Assembly (NCBI GenBank): GCA_011191975.1
Contig: DUFA01000133.1
Coordinates: 1-53,713, forward strand
Direction: 5' to 3'
Source: Dehalococcoidia bacterium
GTDB lineage: Bacteria; Chloroflexota; Dehalococcoidia; Dehalococcoidales; UBA2162
DNA length: 53,713 nucleotides
Shown here: piece by piece, positions 33,780 through 41,277 of the stretch
How the letters are laid out: each line of letters starts with the position of its first letter
How positions within the stretch are numbered: position 1 is the stretch's first letter
The notes under the pieces: generated by a model
Databases searched by the model: none
Seen by the model: the letters and a program-made list of their open reading frames with translations, nothing else
Told to the model about the DNA's origin: nothing
Translations under genes and position numbers: made by a program

Positions 33780-34232
33780 TTGGAGAAAATCAATAAAGAG
33801 ATCATAGTAAATACATCAATAGAAAAAGTCTTTAAATATGTTGAAAATCCCATCAATTGGCTTGAATTCTGGCCTAGCATAATAGATATAACTGATTTGC
33901 AGCCATTACCAGATGGTGGGTATCGAGCAAAATTTGAATATAAAATGGCTGGAAGACGTTTCAAGGGTGAGGGTAAGTTCACCGATTATGCACCAAATAA
34001 CTGGTTTGTTGTCACTACCAAAGGTGGTATCAGTAGTAAAATAACTTTTACATTTCGTACATTTAATGAGAAACTGCGATCAAGCCAAACACGCGTAACA
34101 CTTACTATTGAATATACGATACCGATACCATTATTAGGGAAAATAGCTGAAATCGTTATTCGTAAGATGAATGACCAGGAAATAGAACTAGTCATGGCGA
34201 ACCTTCGAGCTAGATTCTTGGTAAATTATTAA
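33780..34232 (+). CDS. SRPBCC-fold (START/Bet v1-like) protein
   Basis: 150 aa. The family pattern is EKINKEIIVNTSIEKVFKYV, NPINWLEFWPSIIDI, and a C-terminal helix EIVIRKMNDQEIELVMANL. It would bind a hydrophobic ligand in the cytosol. The TTG start is preceded by GGAGAG; an ATG 15 nt earlier runs into a stop. It ends 3 nt from the broken recombinase gene on the opposite strand. Similar in fold, though not close in sequence, to the protein at 40126-40560. Confidence 0.82.
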   Translation: MEKINKEIIVNTSIEKVFKYVENPINWLEFWPSIIDITDLQPLPDGGYRAKFEYKMAGRRFKGEGKFTDYAPNNWFVVTTKGGISSKITFTFRTFNEKLRSSQTRVTLTIEYTIPIPLLGKIAEIVIRKMNDQEIELVMANLRARFLVNY

Positions 34233-34524
34233 GATCAGATTGCACTTATTGGACTACACTCTCGGTGCATCTCTCTGATCGCTCTCGCATTCACATGGTG
34301 ATAAACTCTTAGAGTAATACCAACATCAGCGTGTCCAAGCATTTCGCTAACCGCTTTCACGTCAGCACCGTTGGAAAGTGTGTGAGTCGCAAAATAGTGT
34401 CTCAACTGGTGGGGCGAGATGGGAGTTATCTTGGCTATTTTACAGAATTTTGAAAGACGATCGGCAATAACGCATCGATCAAGATACTCTTTATTCGTAT
34501 CACATCTTCTTGGAAAGAATAAAT

Positions 34525-34541
34525 AAAGGGAATCGCGAAAC
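34525..34541 (+). repeat. Left terminal inverted repeat of the IS
   Basis: AAAGGGAATCGCGAAAC; preceded by target copy AAAT. A 12-bp palindrome GGGTAATTACCC at 34576-34587 lies just inside. Confidence 0.85.
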
Positions 34542-34654
34542 AGGGTAAATGATACTGAAAAAAAGAATCAAAAAAGGGTAATTACCCCAACCTTATTTGG
34601 TAAAATAGTCTTGAAAACAAACTCAAAATACCATAAGGAAGGAAAAATTACCCT

Positions 34655-35899
34655 ATGCATATTATACAATCACCGCTATTCGATTTTGAAGAGTTCATCA
34701 GGATAAAAAAGAATAACCGGTTAACCATGGTGCTTGAAAGCTTGCCGATTGAGAAGCTATTGAAGGCAATAGAGGATGAACACTGGACGGGAAGGAAGGG
34801 ATATCCGGTGCGGGGGATGTGGTCGGCATTGATAGCGGGAATACTGTATCAGTGCGATACGGTAGCAGAAACAATCCGGATGCTGGAGAGGGATAAAGAC
34901 ACTCGGCTGATATGCGGATTTGCCAGGGATAAGATACCTGGGCAAGATGCATTCGGTCGATTCTTAAAGAAACTGGTAAAGCAAGAGGCACTTCTGGAGG
35001 AGTGTTTTGCAAGTCTGGTGGACAGGTTACGGAAAGAATGAGCGGGGTTTGGCGAGAAGGTAGCGGTAGACAGCACAGACATAAAAGCCTACGCAAACGG
35101 GAATCGGAAGAAACCGTCAGATGGAGATGCACAGTGGGGAGTGAAAGGGGCTGAAAAACAAGGAGTTGAGGAGAGAAAAGGGAAGAAGAGAGATACCTAC
35201 CGGTGGTTTGGGTATAAGCTGCATCTGGTGGTAGAGGCGATATATGAACTGCCGATATCATTCACGTTAACACCAGCGAATGAGGATGATGGTAATCAGA
35301 TGAAGCCGTTATTGATGAAAGCCGGGCTGGACAAAGAGGAGAATAATCCCGGGGCAATAATAGCTGATAAAGGATATGACAGCAAAGCGAATTACCTGAC
35401 GATATTCAATGAGTGTCATGCGGCTCCGATAACCCCGCTGGTAATGCACAAAGGCTGGGAATCACCGGACATATGCAATCTTCAAGGGACGCCTACCTGT
35501 TATTGCGGGTTGGAGATGGTTTATTGGGGGAAAGACGGCAAGTATCTGAAATACCGGTGTCCGGATAAGGTGGGGAAATGCAAATGTCTGGCACGGTTCA
35601 CGTGCAGTGCATCCAAATATGGTTATGTGCTCAAGCTTCCGGTGATGAAAGAAGATCCCCGGCGACATGTACCGGTACCGAGAGAAAGTAAGAAATGGAG
35701 GAGGTTATATAAGCTGCGTACCTCGGTAGAACGTGTAAACAGTCGGGTCAAGGACTTGCTTGGGTTAAGACGGATAACAGTCAGAGGAATCGCGAAAGTC
35801 ACGGTCAGGTCAATACTCAGTCTGCTGGTGATGCTGGCAGCCGCAGCAGGGATGGCTGAAAGGGACAGACTCAAGGAGATACGAACGCTGGTAACATAG
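34655..35899 (+). pseudogene. DDE transposase with one in-frame TGA
   Basis: The frame runs 414 codons with a single TGA at 35039-35041. Before it (128 codons): an N-terminal DUF772-like domain (GYPVRGMWSALIAGILYQC, DAFGRFLKKL). After it: VAVDSTDIKAYANG with the first catalytic Asp near residue 138, GYKLHLVVEAIYELPISF, ADKGYDSKANY with the second Asp near 243, a Cys-rich zinc-like insertion (CYCGLEM, CPDKVGKCKC), and RTSVERVNSRVKDLLGLRR with the catalytic Glu near 366. Both halves are well preserved, so the stop looks recent. Without suppression no full enzyme is made. A GTG at 35141 could start a C-terminal piece. Confidence 0.85.
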
Positions 35900-36072
35900 A
35901 ACAGACACTTTCAAAGTTGAAACCGGATGATCAAGGGGATAGTGTGCCCTGAATACCGTAATCAGGTGCGTTTTTTAAGGAATATCGGTAAAAATCCCTG
36001 GTTGAGTCCAAAAATCCGGTCGGTATTAACCCGATGAACTTAGTGATTCCTTTCTTTTGCTATAAATCGTTC

Positions 36073-36089
36073 GTTTCGCGATTGCCTTT
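36073..36089 (-). repeat. Right terminal inverted repeat of the IS
   Basis: GTTTCGCGATTGCCTTT on the plus strand; one mismatch to the left repeat. Followed by target copy AAAT (36090-36093). Confidence 0.85.
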
Positions 36090-36697
36090 AAATAAGCCTT
36101 GTTTGACTTGTTGATGTATTGTCTTAGATGATTGACAGTCGTATCAGAGAGATATACAGTTCGCGACTTACCGCCTTTACCATTAACCAGAATACTCGCA
36201 TTTAAAAAGTCGATATTCTTGAGTTTGATGGTTACTAGTTCGGTAACGCGTAGACCACAGTCAATGAGTAATAATTACATCAACCGATCTTCGGCATTAT
36301 CAACTACCTGAAATAGTTTCTTAACCTCGTCATCAGTCGGGACATATTGTTCTCGGTATCTGATCTTCGGGATCTTCAATCGCTGGTAATCCAGATCGAA
36401 AAGATTATTGTTCAGCAGATAGGAAAAGAAGCTTCTAAACGACTTGATGTAGTTAGCGATAGTACCGGACATGAAATCGACTTGCTGTTTTTGATAGAGA
36501 TAATTCTTGATATCTGATTCGGGGGAATTCGGATAAGCTTCTAATAAAGATACAACTAGACTCTTATAGCAATCGGCTGTTGTTTTATTTAAACCTTTAA
36601 GAAGTTGTTCGTTATACCGGACATCGATATGGTTGATCAGAGAATCGTTTTGAGGTGATTTTTGGTGCTGTGCATTACTTCTGATAAGACTGAGGTC

Positions 36698-36725
36698 TCT
36701 GGTTCGAACCCAGAATGGCCCACCA
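36698..36725 (+). other. tRNA 3'-end fragment: probable old attachment site
   Basis: TCTGG-TTCGAAC-CCAGA (36698-36714) is a perfect five-pair T-arm, followed by ATGGCCC, discriminator A and CCA (to 36725). Upstream bases CTGATAA (36681-36687) resemble an isoleucine GAT anticodon loop, but the stem pairs poorly and no 5' acceptor GGGCCAT-like half is present. It touches the recombinase gene, as expected of an att site for a tRNA-targeting element. Confidence 0.65.
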
Positions 36726-36727
36726 TT

Positions 36728-37070
36728 CTTTTCCACACCTCTCAGCGTCTCCCGTTGCCTTCCAGCGTGTTCCGACGAGTTCCGTTTAGCTTTTTTACAG
36801 GTAAGACAGCCACACGTCTTTATTTTCTTGTTGATGTACCAGGTATGACCGCATTGCGTATAGTCGGCTTCGTAGCCGACTCCTTTAGTACGAACAGGCG
36901 GTAATAGCGTAACCTCGTCATGCGGACATATTCCTTCCGCTACCTGTTCAAATAAGGTGCGTTTAGGCGTATCGCCTAGTGTCCATTGTATTGATAGGTG
37001 TTGGTACTAGCGCCTTTGTCGATCCTGAGTTGGTAGGTAGTGTTCTGTTCTTGGTAGTACTTTTCGTCAT
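36728..37070 (-). pseudogene. Cys-rich (zinc-ribbon-like) protein frame, apparently frameshifted
   Basis: From ATG 37070 (AAGGAG 8 nt upstream) a 35-aa frame rich in Thr ends at 36963. From 37006 a second frame stays open without a start codon, reading FEQVAEGICPHDEVTLLPPV, YTQCGHTWYINKKIKTCGC and LTCKKAKRN, and runs straight into the recombinase frame. The cysteine pattern C-P-H, C-G-H-T-W, C-G-C, C-x2-C looks like a zinc ribbon. The two frames overlap by 44 nt, so a frameshift probably split one gene. Function unknown. Confidence 0.45.
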
Positions 37071-37266
37071 TGCGGTATCTCCTTTTTCTTATATCAGAGG
37101 ATGCCGATGACGTTGGACGCAAATGCGTTACCGAGTGTTGGTAGAGAGGCAGCCGTATTTAACCGAATTGAGCCTAGACCGCCTATACGGATCACATTAA
37201 TCCACGAAATGACAACCTCTAGCTGATTCCATATTCTTTTCGAAAATGTTGTATTTCGAGGTAAAT

Positions 37267-37371
37267 ATGGACTTCTTTCTTTTAGTTGGTATTATAGTCG
37301 GCTCTTTGATAATATTGACGCCGATAGCGCTTGTGATTAATTGGTTGATCGATAAGATTAGAAAGAAATAG
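37267..37371 (+). CDS. 34-aa single-span membrane protein
   Basis: ATG 5 nt after GAGG, ending at TAG. One hydrophobic helix (LLVGIIVGSLIILTPIALVI) followed by NWLIDKIRKK, a typical positive cytoplasmic tail. Length and charge fit small stress or regulatory membrane peptides and some toxin-like peptides; no antitoxin is evident. Real translation is likely but not certain. Confidence 0.5.
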   Translation: MDFFLLVGIIVGSLIILTPIALVINWLIDKIRKK

Positions 37372-37612
37372 GTTAAGTAATCCGGAAGGATATGATATTA
37401 CAATTTTTAGGGTGCTCTTGAAGGTGCAAGTTTATGTTGAGAAGAAATTCACTCGTTAGAATCCACGGATATCCATCACATCGTCCGTAAAGCTAATTGA
37501 GTCCTTTTAAGATTCAGAGTTTAAAAAAGTTGCTTCAGGTAAATAACTAAGATATTGAATTTATTATATATCTAGAGTAATATCAAGTTTATTCATTTTG
37601 GGAGGTGGGAAA

Positions 37613-38089
37613 GTGAGTACGAACGAGAAGAGTACATTTAATATCCGACGAATGAATCGTAATGACATTGGTGCAGTTCTTGCTCTCGATAGAAAAATAA
37701 GTAAAGGGCATAGTATTCTTACTGAGCAAGATAGTCTTCTTACTGAGCAAGATATTGTAGATAGTAAGTTTGGAGGATCACTCGACCTGAATTTTGTCGC
37801 GGAAATTGACAATAAAGTTGTAGGATTCATCATGTCACGCCTGACATATTTAATGATACCTTTTACTGAAGTATGTATTATACAAGGAATAGTTACAGAT
37901 CCCGATTACCAAGGTAAGGGTATTGGAAGTAGACTAGTTGATTCTTTATTAGATCATTGTCACGCTGAGGGGATCAATACTATCCGTGCACTTGTGCCGG
38001 ATCGAGATAAAAAATTACAGCATTTTATTGAGGTGCAAGGTTTTCAACGCAGTAATATTATGAACTACGACAAGAAATTTGATAGTTAG
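37613..38089 (+). CDS. GNAT-family N-acetyltransferase
   Basis: 158 aa. I start at GTG 37613, 8 nt after GGGAGG; an upstream TTG overlaps this site. The N-terminal strand FNIRRMNRNDIGAVLALDRK and the acetyl-CoA motif IVTDPDYQGKGIGSRLVDSLLDHC (central part: Q-G-K-G-I-G-S at about 105) are typical, as is the C-terminal FIEVQGFQRSNI. The first alpha-helix region contains a short duplication (see 37716-37754). The acceptor may be a protein N-terminus or a small amine; neighbours give no clue. Confidence 0.85.
   Translation: MSTNEKSTFNIRRMNRNDIGAVLALDRKISKGHSILTEQDSLLTEQDIVDSKFGGSLDLNFVAEIDNKVVGFIMSRLTYLMIPFTEVCIIQGIVTDPDYQGKGIGSRLVDSLLDHCHAEGINTIRALVPDRDKKLQHFIEVQGFQRSNIMNYDKKFDS
37716..37754 (+). 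repeat. In-frame tandem duplication inside GNAT gene
   Basis: TTCTTACTGAGCAAGATA occurs at 37716-37733 and again at 37737-37754 (period 21 bp), adding seven residues (ILTEQDS / LLTEQDI) to the protein without breaking the frame. Confidence 0.8.
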
Positions 38090-38456
38090 GCAGAGTTGAA
38101 ACCTGCTCTAATAAGTGATGGATAACGCATTAAGTGAAAGACTTTCATGTTTTTCTGCGTATATTAATATGACGATCTAACTCTCAATCGCAACCATTGG
38201 TGGCTACATAGGTTTAGCCTCTATATAAAACGAGATATGATCCGAAATGTATCTTTATTTTATTTCAGTGAACTTATGGACAAACATCGGGATTGTTATC
38301 CAGTGATGCGTATATCGATTTGATTTCATTTAGTTTCAAGATATTATCGAAAAAGGCACTTTTATTACTTCCCAATCTCTTCAGTTGATCAGAGTGGTTC
38401 AATATTAAAAGTAATAAGTAGCATGTCGGTTGGTTGTATCGTACAATATACTCACG
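38090..38456. other. 367-bp spacer, nothing recognised
   Basis: AT-rich; no frame with a ribosome site and no strong hairpin that I can support between the GNAT gene and the convergent GYD remnant. Confidence 0.4.
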
Positions 38457-38750
38457 CTAAGGAATTTTATTGACCATTTCGGCAAACTCTTCCGGAGTAA
38501 ATGCCTTCAGTGTCGTTGTTTTAACATTCCCACCTGAGCCAAGCGCCAGTAAATAGGTCATGGCAACATCGTCATTTGGAGCTTCACCAATAGAAACGTA
38601 ATCATATTCACCCATTGTAACGTAGAAACCTAATACCTTTCCTCCCATAGCTTCAAATGCTTTTATTCCATCTTCAATTCATTTTGGGGCGTCTTTTATA
38701 CCTTTAACCCCCTGATCAGTAAGTTTATAAAGACAAATATAAGTTGGCAT
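38457..38750 (-). pseudogene. GYD-domain protein interrupted by one TGA
   Basis: From ATG 38750, with AGGAGG 9 nt upstream, the frame encodes MPTYICLYKLTDQGVKGIKD, then A-P-K-stop-I-E-D-G. It continues intact: AFEAMGGKVLGFYVTMGEYD, APNDDVAMTYLLALGSGGNV, FTPEEFAEMVNKIP (97 codons in all). GYD-family relatives usually have Arg/Lys at the stop, so CGA to TGA is a likely cause. Translation could restart at the internal ATG at 38648 (after the family's helix), giving a 63-aa piece. Located downstream of ferredoxin paralogue 2. Confidence 0.78.
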
Positions 38751-38909
38751 ATTTTCACCCTCCTTTTATCTTAGGCACGCCGATACGCTACTCCGTGCTA
38801 ACCAGAAATCTTGTTTAATTAACCTTTCTACTCTCTTATAATCCCACCATTTATACTCCTATATCATTTATGACTGTAATGTCTGAGGAAGTACTCAATG
38901 GGCTACTAT

Positions 38910-40046
38910 TTACCGCTTCATCTTAATAAGCCGCATGGCAAGCATAACCTTACCCAGCATTCCTTTTCTATTAGCAGCGATGATTTCATATAGAGATTCA
39001 GAGTCCTTCGGTGGTACGGTCTCTTTATCCTTTTTAATAAGACTGATAGCTTCTGAGGGGCAGGTTGTTACGCAATTCCCACACCCGATACACCTGATGA
39101 GATTTACTCGAGAAACATTAAGACGTTCGTCGATACTGATTGCATCTACCTGGCATCTATCAACACAGGTACCGCATGCGGTGCAAATTTCCGGATTTAC
39201 CTCTGCGAAATAATTGGTTGCCCAAAAATCCAGCGGTTTGGGCAGCATCTTTTGTATGCTCAGTATTCCGCAACAGCATCCGCAGCAGGAGCAAACGAAT
39301 TCTAATTTCTGAGTGTTAGATGGCTGCAGAACCAGTCCATCAGATTCGTTTTGTCGGATAATATCCAAGGCTTCTTCTTTGGTTATCTCTCTTCCTATGC
39401 CGGATGCTATACCATTCTTTGCACTATCTCCAAAACCCATGCAGGTCTCAAGACGGCTAGTTTGTTGACATGGAGTACCTTTAATACCTTTGCTTTGGCG
39501 GCAAATGCACTCCATAATCGAAATTGGACCATCTGTACTTTTGATGAACTCTGTTATATGGTCATAGCTTGTTACGTGGTGCTCCACCGAAATACTCTCA
39601 CTGACCGGAATAGTACGCATTTGAGGTAGTTTCGAACCTAGGAACTCCAACCCGAAAGCTGTGGTGCTGGTGTATTCGTCTACTTCGTCAAGTAATTCCG
39701 GAGTTAGTTTATTCAACTGCCCTTCATACATACCGACCACGAATGGCGTGTTATAAAAATACCTTACACCTTGCCTTTCAATGTGCCCGATAACTCCAGC
39801 CTTCATCATTGTATCGAGTGTTTTCTCCGTATCCTCGAGTGACATTCCTGTTTCTCTGGCTGTACTGTAAATACTTTCTACGTTATGTGGTTTGTAATTC
39901 AGGTGCGTGGCAAGCCGTGCCTCTTCCGGATTAAACATACGTTTAAGGAGTTTAAGTTCAACTCCTGATTTAGTGGCCGGATATCCGATTGCCTGTTTGT
40001 CTAGATGCTTTTGAAGGTTACGATATACCTGTTCTTCTTCTGGCAT
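38910..40046 (-). CDS. Winged-helix / dicluster ferredoxin protein, paralogue 2
   Basis: 378 aa, about three-quarters identical by eye to the protein at 30000-31145 and with the same layout: winged-helix-like N-terminus, ECICRQSKGIKG, C-x-Q-T-S-R-L-E-T-C, the Cys-rich FVCSCCGCCCGILSIQ near 268, then CTACGTCVDRCQ and CIGCGNCVTTCP. AAGGAGG lies 5 nt before the ATG. It follows the SRPBCC gene by 79 nt and shares its promoter, unlike paralogue 1, which is first in its unit. Possible redox or metal sensing; function not established. Confidence 0.86.
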   Translation of the reverse strand: MPEEEQVYRNLQKHLDKQAIGYPATKSGVELKLLKRMFNPEEARLATHLNYKPHNVESIYSTARETGMSLEDTEKTLDTMMKAGVIGHIERQGVRYFYNTPFVVGMYEGQLNKLTPELLDEVDEYTSTTAFGLEFLGSKLPQMRTIPVSESISVEHHVTSYDHITEFIKSTDGPISIMECICRQSKGIKGTPCQQTSRLETCMGFGDSAKNGIASGIGREITKEEALDIIRQNESDGLVLQPSNTQKLEFVCSCCGCCCGILSIQKMLPKPLDFWATNYFAEVNPEICTACGTCVDRCQVDAISIDERLNVSRVNLIRCIGCGNCVTTCPSEAISLIKKDKETVPPKDSESLYEIIAANRKGMLGKVMLAMRLIKMKR

Positions 40047-40125
40047 ATTATCCTCCTTTTATATTTCGAGATTTAAAAATAAGTGTTGGTTATTACCTAT
40101 AACGATAAGAGATGATTTAGTTCTA

Positions 40126-40560
40126 TTAATCGGCTTCAAGGATGTTTTTCAGGTTTTCAAAACTTTCATCCGATTGTTTACGTACCGTGTTGATCATGAA
40201 TGGACTGAGCAGATTCAAGAGTCCACCCATCTGCATCTCACGTGCCATGGTGAGTTTAGTGCCTTCTTCCACAGGTTCAAACAGCAACTGTACGTTTATC
40301 ACTGAACTTCCAGTAGCAATCTTTTCAGCATACCTCTTGTTCGGCTCCCATCCTGTAACCTCAGCGGTCCACTTCATCCGCATACCCATTACCTTGGCTT
40401 TCCCACTGAACTTGCTACCGACACCAAACTCTCCCGGTGTTAGTACCTCAACATCAGACATATTGGTTTCCCATTGAACGAGGTTATTCATGTCTGTAAT
40501 GAATGCGAATGCTTTTTCGACCGGGCACTTGAAAATCTGGGTTTTCTCCATCTTTACCAT
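40126..40560 (-). CDS. SRPBCC (CoxG/polyketide cyclase-like) protein
   Basis: 144 aa. KTQIFKCPVEKAFAFITDMN, VQWETNMSDVEVLTPGEFGV and FEPVEEGTKLTMAREM follow the START/Bet v1-like pattern; the C-terminal helix is NTVRKQSDESFENLKNILE. It would hold a hydrophobic ligand. AGGAGGTG lies 5 nt before the ATG. First gene of a two-gene unit with ferredoxin paralogue 2, transcribed from 40626-40654. Confidence 0.85.
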   Translation of the reverse strand: MVKMEKTQIFKCPVEKAFAFITDMNNLVQWETNMSDVEVLTPGEFGVGSKFSGKAKVMGMRMKWTAEVTGWEPNKRYAEKIATGSSVINVQLLFEPVEEGTKLTMAREMQMGGLLNLLSPFMINTVRKQSDESFENLKNILEAD

Positions 40561-40625
40561 TTATTCACCTCCTATACCTGGCAAATTAGGAGATGCATAA
40601 GGAATGATTACATGTGGGGATTAAC

Positions 40626-40654
40626 AGTGTAGTTCAGGAGAGAAGGAATGTCAA
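40626..40654 (-). promoter_or_regulatory. Promoter of SRPBCC/ferredoxin operon, TACACT type
   Basis: Minus strand: TTGACA (40649-40654), 17-bp spacer, TACACT (40626-40631), start point near 40619. Sequence upstream (AAAAGAAAGAAAG on plus) and the following leader resemble those of the promoter at 31209-31237. Confidence 0.68.
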
Positions 40655-41011
40655 TAGATAAAAGATAGATAAAAGAAAGAAAGGTCGGGACGCACTGATT
40701 TTCTATCACTTCGTATCACCATAATCTCGCTCATTATATTAAAAATTACTTGTATACGAATATTTCGACCATTATGAAGTTCGAAAAATTTATAGTCAAT
40801 AGGTGAAGTTTAGGAGCTAAACAGACTTGATATACGGCAATTTTGGTAAGTTTGAAGTGGTCTAGAAATAATAAATGGTATTGAATAAACACTACATCGG
40901 ATATAGATCCATGATACATGGACAATATTAAGAAGATTAGATTGAAAGTGAAATATAAATCCAGATATTGTATGTCACTTTTCCGTAAATTATTACACTC
41001 GGTAAAATTAG
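40655..41011. other. 357-bp AT-rich spacer
   Basis: Contains a 103-codon minus-strand frame without a ribosome site; I treat it as non-coding. Nothing else recognised. Confidence 0.4.
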
Positions 41012-41044
41012 GGCTGGATATACCAGTTTCGTGTATATCCAGCC
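41012..41044 (-). terminator. Terminator after zinc-ribbon gene
   Basis: GGCTGGATATAC (41012-41023) and GTATATCCAGCC (41033-41044) form a perfect 12-bp stem with a 9-nt loop, 31 nt past the stop of the gene at 41075. On the minus strand CTAATTTTACC follows, a weak T-tract. Confidence 0.65.
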
Positions 41045-41074
41045 ATTCATCAATCAAGTATTAGTTAAGAAATC

Positions 41075-41215
41075 CTAACCTTTGCCTATTCGGAAAATCT
41101 TAGTCCCACAAGTTGGGCATACGCCCTGAGTAGCAGGCTTTCCGTTTTTCATCGTAATGGCTTTTGCATCTTTGATATCCTTCTTTGCCCGGCATTTAAC
41201 ACAATATCCTTCCAT
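41075..41215 (-). CDS. 46-aa zinc-ribbon protein (DUF5679-like)
   Basis: Encodes MEGYCVKCRAKKDIKDAKAI and GVCPTCGTKIFRIGKG. Two C-x2-C knuckles (C5/C8 and C33/C36) would bind one zinc. The strong site AAAGGAGG is 13 nt before the ATG; an in-frame TTG 9 nt earlier would be closer, but the family starts at MEGYC. It lies 62 nt after the third lipoprotein gene and is probably co-transcribed. Role unknown; often found near nucleic-acid or ribosomal functions. Confidence 0.78.
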   Translation of the reverse strand: MEGYCVKCRAKKDIKDAKAITMKNGKPATQGVCPTCGTKIFRIGKG

Positions 41216-41277
41216 GAATACCAATTATCCTCCTTTTTACTACGTTATACTCTCATTTAATTAATTCCCACTTCTAT

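Larger units (their letters stand above)
34525..36089 (+). mobile_element. 1565-bp insertion sequence (IS1182/IS5-like) inside the recombinase gene
   Basis: Ends are inverted repeats: AAAGGGAATCGCGAAAC at left (34525-34541) and GTTTCGCGATTGCCTTT at right (36073-36089), 16 of 17 matching. The target duplication AAAT flanks it (34521-34524 and 36090-36093). It carries one DDE transposase gene interrupted by TGA. Removal restores the host frame, so boundaries are well defined. The family name is a judgement from the transposase domains. Confidence 0.85.
34236..36736 (-). pseudogene. Tyrosine recombinase (integrase), broken by a stop codon and an IS
   Basis: Three pieces join into one recombinase. 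Piece 1 (36736-36275) has the SAM-like DNA-binding domain and stops after AEDRLM. After that TAA the same frame goes on (36274-36094) with LLLIDCGLRVTEL and GKGGKSR. The insertion sequence follows. Piece 3 (34524-34236) has HQLRHYFATHTL and EMLGHADV..VYHHV. Catalytic R, K, H-x-x-R, H and Y are all present. Taking out the IS and one AAAT copy restores the frame across the joint (NKAYLFFPRRC). The N-terminus runs through a tRNA 3' end, so the original start is unclear. Not functional. Confidence 0.88.

Noticed and set aside
34698-35261. 187-codon minus-strand frame across the transposase
   Set aside because: Composition is low-complexity (Pro, Ser, Leu) and it is antisense to conserved transposase domains.
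36662-36725. Complete tRNA-Ile gene
   Set aside because: Only the T-arm and 3' acceptor half are sound; D-arm and 5' acceptor are absent and the anticodon stem does not pair.
36862-36881. AGTCGGCT-TCGT-AGCCGACT hairpin as a terminator
   Set aside because: It lies within the Cys-rich open frame, has no T-tract on either strand and may just reflect codons.
35039-38680. Recoding of TGA (as Trp or selenocysteine) suggested by TGA inside the transposase and GYD genes
   Set aside because: TGA is a regular stop for other genes here (for example 4922-4924 and 52591-52593), relatives do not have Sec or Trp at these places, and no SECIS-like hairpin is evident.
40746-41057. 103-codon minus-strand frame
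   Set aside because: AT-rich random-looking reading, no ribosome site, and it overlaps the terminator of the zinc-ribbon gene.
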